Positions 61,498-64,000 of a DNA stretch of 64,000 nucleotides are shown piece by piece. The stretch covers positions 348,931 through 412,930 of the forward strand of contig NZ_JAQQTF010000007.1 of NCBI RefSeq assembly GCF_028561275.1. The letters run 5' to 3'. The notes under the pieces were generated by a model, which worked only from the letters and a program-made list of their open reading frames with translations, was not told the DNA's origin and did not search any database. Source of the DNA: Aureisphaera galaxeae (GTDB taxonomy: Bacteria; Bacteroidota; Bacteroidia; Flavobacteriales; Flavobacteriaceae). Both the position numbers and the translations under genes were made by a program. Each line of letters opens with the position of its first letter. Position 1 is the first letter of the stretch.

Positions 61498-64000
61498 TAC
61501 TTATAAATGATAGTTATCCCGTTTTTGAAGCAGATCAGGTACTCAGTCAAAAACACCTAAACCGATTGATAAGCTACCTCGAGGAGCAGGACAGGGCTTC
61601 CCGTACCCAACTATTGGGCATGGGCGTGGTATGCGGATTGGAAATTAGCAAACCCAACGCCACGACAGTAGCCATTAGTTGTGGAACCGGGATTACCTCT
61701 TTGGGGTACTTGGTACCCTTAGAAGATTCCAACTTCACACATTTCAAGAATACGACCATTTCAGAAAATTTCTTGAATCCCGATATAGAGCAGCATCCGT
61801 ATTTGGAAAACCTGTACCAATACACCCAGATGTATCAACCCTTCGAAAATTGCATGGAGCTGTTGGAGGCCGATTCTGACGATGAAGACAAGCAATTACT
61901 TACGGAAGAGGTACTGGATAACAAGGTTGTTATGCTTTTGGTAGAGGCGTTGCTTATCGATGAGAAGAACTGTATTACATTAGATTGTGCCGATAAGGGA
62001 AAACGTTTGGAGTTTAAGATCCGTCCACTATTGATCGATGCCGATCTGTTGGTGGAATCTGAATTCGATTTGGAGATCTGCAATCGCATTTATTTCGATA
62101 ACCTTCGATTGCCTCGTTATAGCGTACCCAAGGCCACCCTTACTACAACCGCCGATGTGCTCAACGCATACAATTCACTCATTTCGGGCTCGAAGGGACA
62201 ATTGAACGATGCGGTGCATGAGTTGCATAATCATTATGCAGATGCCTTTAGTTCTTTAGACAATTACATTGTACTGAACAATGTAGAAGGCCGAATCAAC
62301 ACCGTACATACCCAAACCCAAGACGGCATTTATTTGCAATACGTTTGGGATTGGATGAACGATCTAACGGCTACCTACAATGAAATTGCTCAATTCCATG
62401 CCTGCAATCCAAGTTTGTGCTGTCCCGATAAAGGAAAGTTCCCTTTCCATGTATTATTGGGCTCTGCCGAATTTGCTACCGAAGAGATATTGCCGGGCAA
62501 CGATCTGTTCAAGTTTAGAACCCCGTTTATAAAAACAGGAATTCTAGCGGCGGAAGAAAAGGACCAGAAAGAAACCTTGAAGGGACTTTTGGAAAAGCTG
62601 ATCCGTTTGGTCACTACGTTCGATCTCAATTTGGAAATCACCCAAACACGGGGGATCAAAATAACGCCTTCCCATGTTGGGAGGACTCCCCTTTCCGAAA
62701 GAGCCATTCCGTATTACTATTCAGAAATTGATGAATTGAACACAAAATGGTCGCCAGCACTGACCATGGAGGGGCTTAACCAAAACATTTTAAGCTACCA
62801 TTCAGACGAATACAACACCACAAATCCAAGTGTAACCGATCCATTGGAATACGATGTAGAACCCTATAATTTCTTTAGGGTAGAAGGACATTTGGGAAGG
62901 AATTATTCCGAAGCCTTGACTGAGATCATCGCCCAGCAGGAAGGCAATCGATTGCCTTTTAAGGTGATTGGTCTGAATGCGGTCGACTACTCCAACAATA
63001 CCATCGATATTTCCAACCAAACGGAGATTTGGGACGATATGGAACTCGACTACGATTTGGCCAAGGAAAAGACCTATAACATTACCGAATATGTAATCGA
63101 CTGGATAAAGGATAACAAAGATGAGATACAGGAGCACTATCCTGCCATGACCGACCAGACCATAACCAATTTGGAGAGTATTTTGGTGGAAACACGTGAT
63201 CTATTATCTGAAGACCTAGCCGATTTCCTTCCTAATTATGAGGCCTTTTATGAAGTATTCGAGAACCTGAACGATCTGTTCTTATTCCACAGAAGATGTA
63301 TTAAAATTAGTGGGGAAATAGACGAACACGCCATTATCGAGGATTTGGTAGATCACTTGGATGAGATCAACAATCTCTTTTTGGAAGACCCTTTTACCAT
63401 CATTCACGAAGAAGCCAATCGTAGATGGGAAAACTCTTTTAAAGAGACCTTCCTTTCTTCTTTCTTGGAAAAGCATCCGGGCATTACCCATGAAGCAGGT
63501 GTGACCAAAGGAGGAACGTTCATTTTGGTGTATGCCGATAGCAGCGTATTCGAAACTGACAGAGCCGTTATTGGAACTGTTGCTTTGGTGGAACGAATTA
63601 AGAGCTACAAGCGATTGTTCCGTTTTTCTGAAGTGGAGGAGCGTGAAATACAAAGCAAGAATGTAGTTCGTAAACGAGCACTTGCCAAAGGTCGCAAACC
63701 CGCGGAGCAGACCACAGGTGAGTTGGCAAAGCACGAAAAGGCGATGAAGTCCAGAGTAATGGAAGCAGCTAAGAAAGACATGCAAGGTTTGCCAAAAGCA
63801 ACCCGTGCGTTCATGGAAGAACGTTTTGCTAAGGCCTTCGATTCCCGAATTGTTGGAAAAGTTCCAGGAGGAACTCCAGGTAGGGTTACGGGAGAAGAAA
63901 TTCTTGTTACCGGAACACGTAATCCGGTCAGGAGAATTCCAGAGCGCGTGATCATTGCAGACTTCTATTTGCCATACATCTGTTGCTCTAGTGGAAATAA
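61494..64000 (+). CDS. Large injection-system protein of unknown type, partial at right edge
   Basis: Starts at ATG 61494, overlapping the previous stop, and is still open at the window end (at least 835 residues). The N-terminus MILINDSYPVFEADQVLSQK then GMGVVCGLEISKPNATTVAI and CGTGITSLGYLVPLED resembles a module often found after Pvc12-like genes in Bacteroidota clusters. The middle is mainly helical. A very basic stretch (about residues 715-765, KNVVRKRALAKGRKP) precedes the last visible block FYLPYICCSSGN. No signal peptide. It may be a baseplate shell or fibre-attachment protein. I cannot name it. Confidence 0.7.
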   Translation, partial: MILINDSYPVFEADQVLSQKHLNRLISYLEEQDRASRTQLLGMGVVCGLEISKPNATTVAISCGTGITSLGYLVPLEDSNFTHFKNTTISENFLNPDIEQHPYLENLYQYTQMYQPFENCMELLEADSDDEDKQLLTEEVLDNKVVMLLVEALLIDEKNCITLDCADKGKRLEFKIRPLLIDADLLVESEFDLEICNRIYFDNLRLPRYSVPKATLTTTADVLNAYNSLISGSKGQLNDAVHELHNHYADAFSSLDNYIVLNNVEGRINTVHTQTQDGIYLQYVWDWMNDLTATYNEIAQFHACNPSLCCPDKGKFPFHVLLGSAEFATEEILPGNDLFKFRTPFIKTGILAAEEKDQKETLKGLLEKLIRLVTTFDLNLEITQTRGIKITPSHVGRTPLSERAIPYYYSEIDELNTKWSPALTMEGLNQNILSYHSDEYNTTNPSVTDPLEYDVEPYNFFRVEGHLGRNYSEALTEIIAQQEGNRLPFKVIGLNAVDYSNNTIDISNQTEIWDDMELDYDLAKEKTYNITEYVIDWIKDNKDEIQEHYPAMTDQTITNLESILVETRDLLSEDLADFLPNYEAFYEVFENLNDLFLFHRRCIKISGEIDEHAIIEDLVDHLDEINNLFLEDPFTIIHEEANRRWENSFKETFLSSFLEKHPGITHEAGVTKGGTFILVYADSSVFETDRAVIGTVALVERIKSYKRLFRFSEVEEREIQSKNVVRKRALAKGRKPAEQTTGELAKHEKAMKSRVMEAAKKDMQGLPKATRAFMEERFAKAFDSRIVGKVPGGTPGRVTGEEILVTGTRNPVRRIPERVIIADFYLPYICCSSGN

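Noticed and set aside
48455-64000. Prophage remnant
   Set aside because: Only tail/baseplate genes, including DUF4255 and PAAR, and no capsid, portal, terminase or lysis gene. The order and families fit an injection system.

Overview
The window looks like a piece of a chromosome from the Bacteroidota, most probably a marine member of the Flavobacteriaceae. The signs are: promoter -7 boxes of the type TAnnTTTG, several lipoproteins, a secreted metalloprotease with a C-terminal type IX secretion (T9SS) sorting domain, DUF6443/RHS proteins, HYR/lamin-tail surface proteins, and gene families typical of that group. No rRNA, tRNA, insertion sequence or CRISPR array was seen. Genus cannot be decided from sequence alone.

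Layout. 1-3435 (minus) is the start of a giant surface protein that runs off the left edge. 3.5-9.1 kb is housekeeping: a CPBP protease, gpsA, a lipoprotein, a nadD-gmk-yicC operon and an SdpI-like protein. 9.1-18.2 kb is a divergent carbohydrate locus. A minus-strand operon (TIM-barrel lipoprotein, NupG-like transporter, Gfo/Idh/MocA dehydrogenase, isomerase, small membrane protein, DUF1080 hydrolase) faces a plus-strand operon (GMC oxidoreductase, its small subunit, Tat-exported TIM-barrel protein, then a Crp/Fnr regulator). Two palindromes lie between them. This gene set fits 3-keto-glycoside oxidation and cleavage. 18.9-23.5 kb is accessory metabolism (sterol-desaturase-like enzyme, VOC protein, azurin, YheT-like hydrolase, bestrophin).

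23.5-28.9 kb holds three consecutive TetR switches. Each regulator gene is followed by its likely target genes, and each pair shares its own palindromic operator sequence, present once before the regulator and once before the target. Two of the regulators appear to start at or next to the transcription start (leaderless GTG).

28.9-38.1 kb contains a DMT transporter, an ArsC-like protein, a DUF3298-like lipoprotein, the T9SS metalloprotease, an orphan CHASE-type histidine kinase and unknown genes set among hairpins. 38.3-47.9 kb (minus) is an RHS/YD-repeat cassette: a 1604-residue exported RHS protein ending in an HExxH domain, two small lipoproteins, and a 1259-residue SpvB-like YD protein.

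48.4 kb to the right edge (plus) is a contractile injection system of the phage-tail-like eCIS/PVC class: DUF4255 terminator/cap, one long sheath, two tubes, a 58-residue DUF5908-like protein, LysM hub protein, VgrG-like spike, PAAR tip, gp25, two large baseplate proteins, and a further large protein cut by the window end. The ATPase, tape measure, fibre and cargo genes must lie to the right if present.
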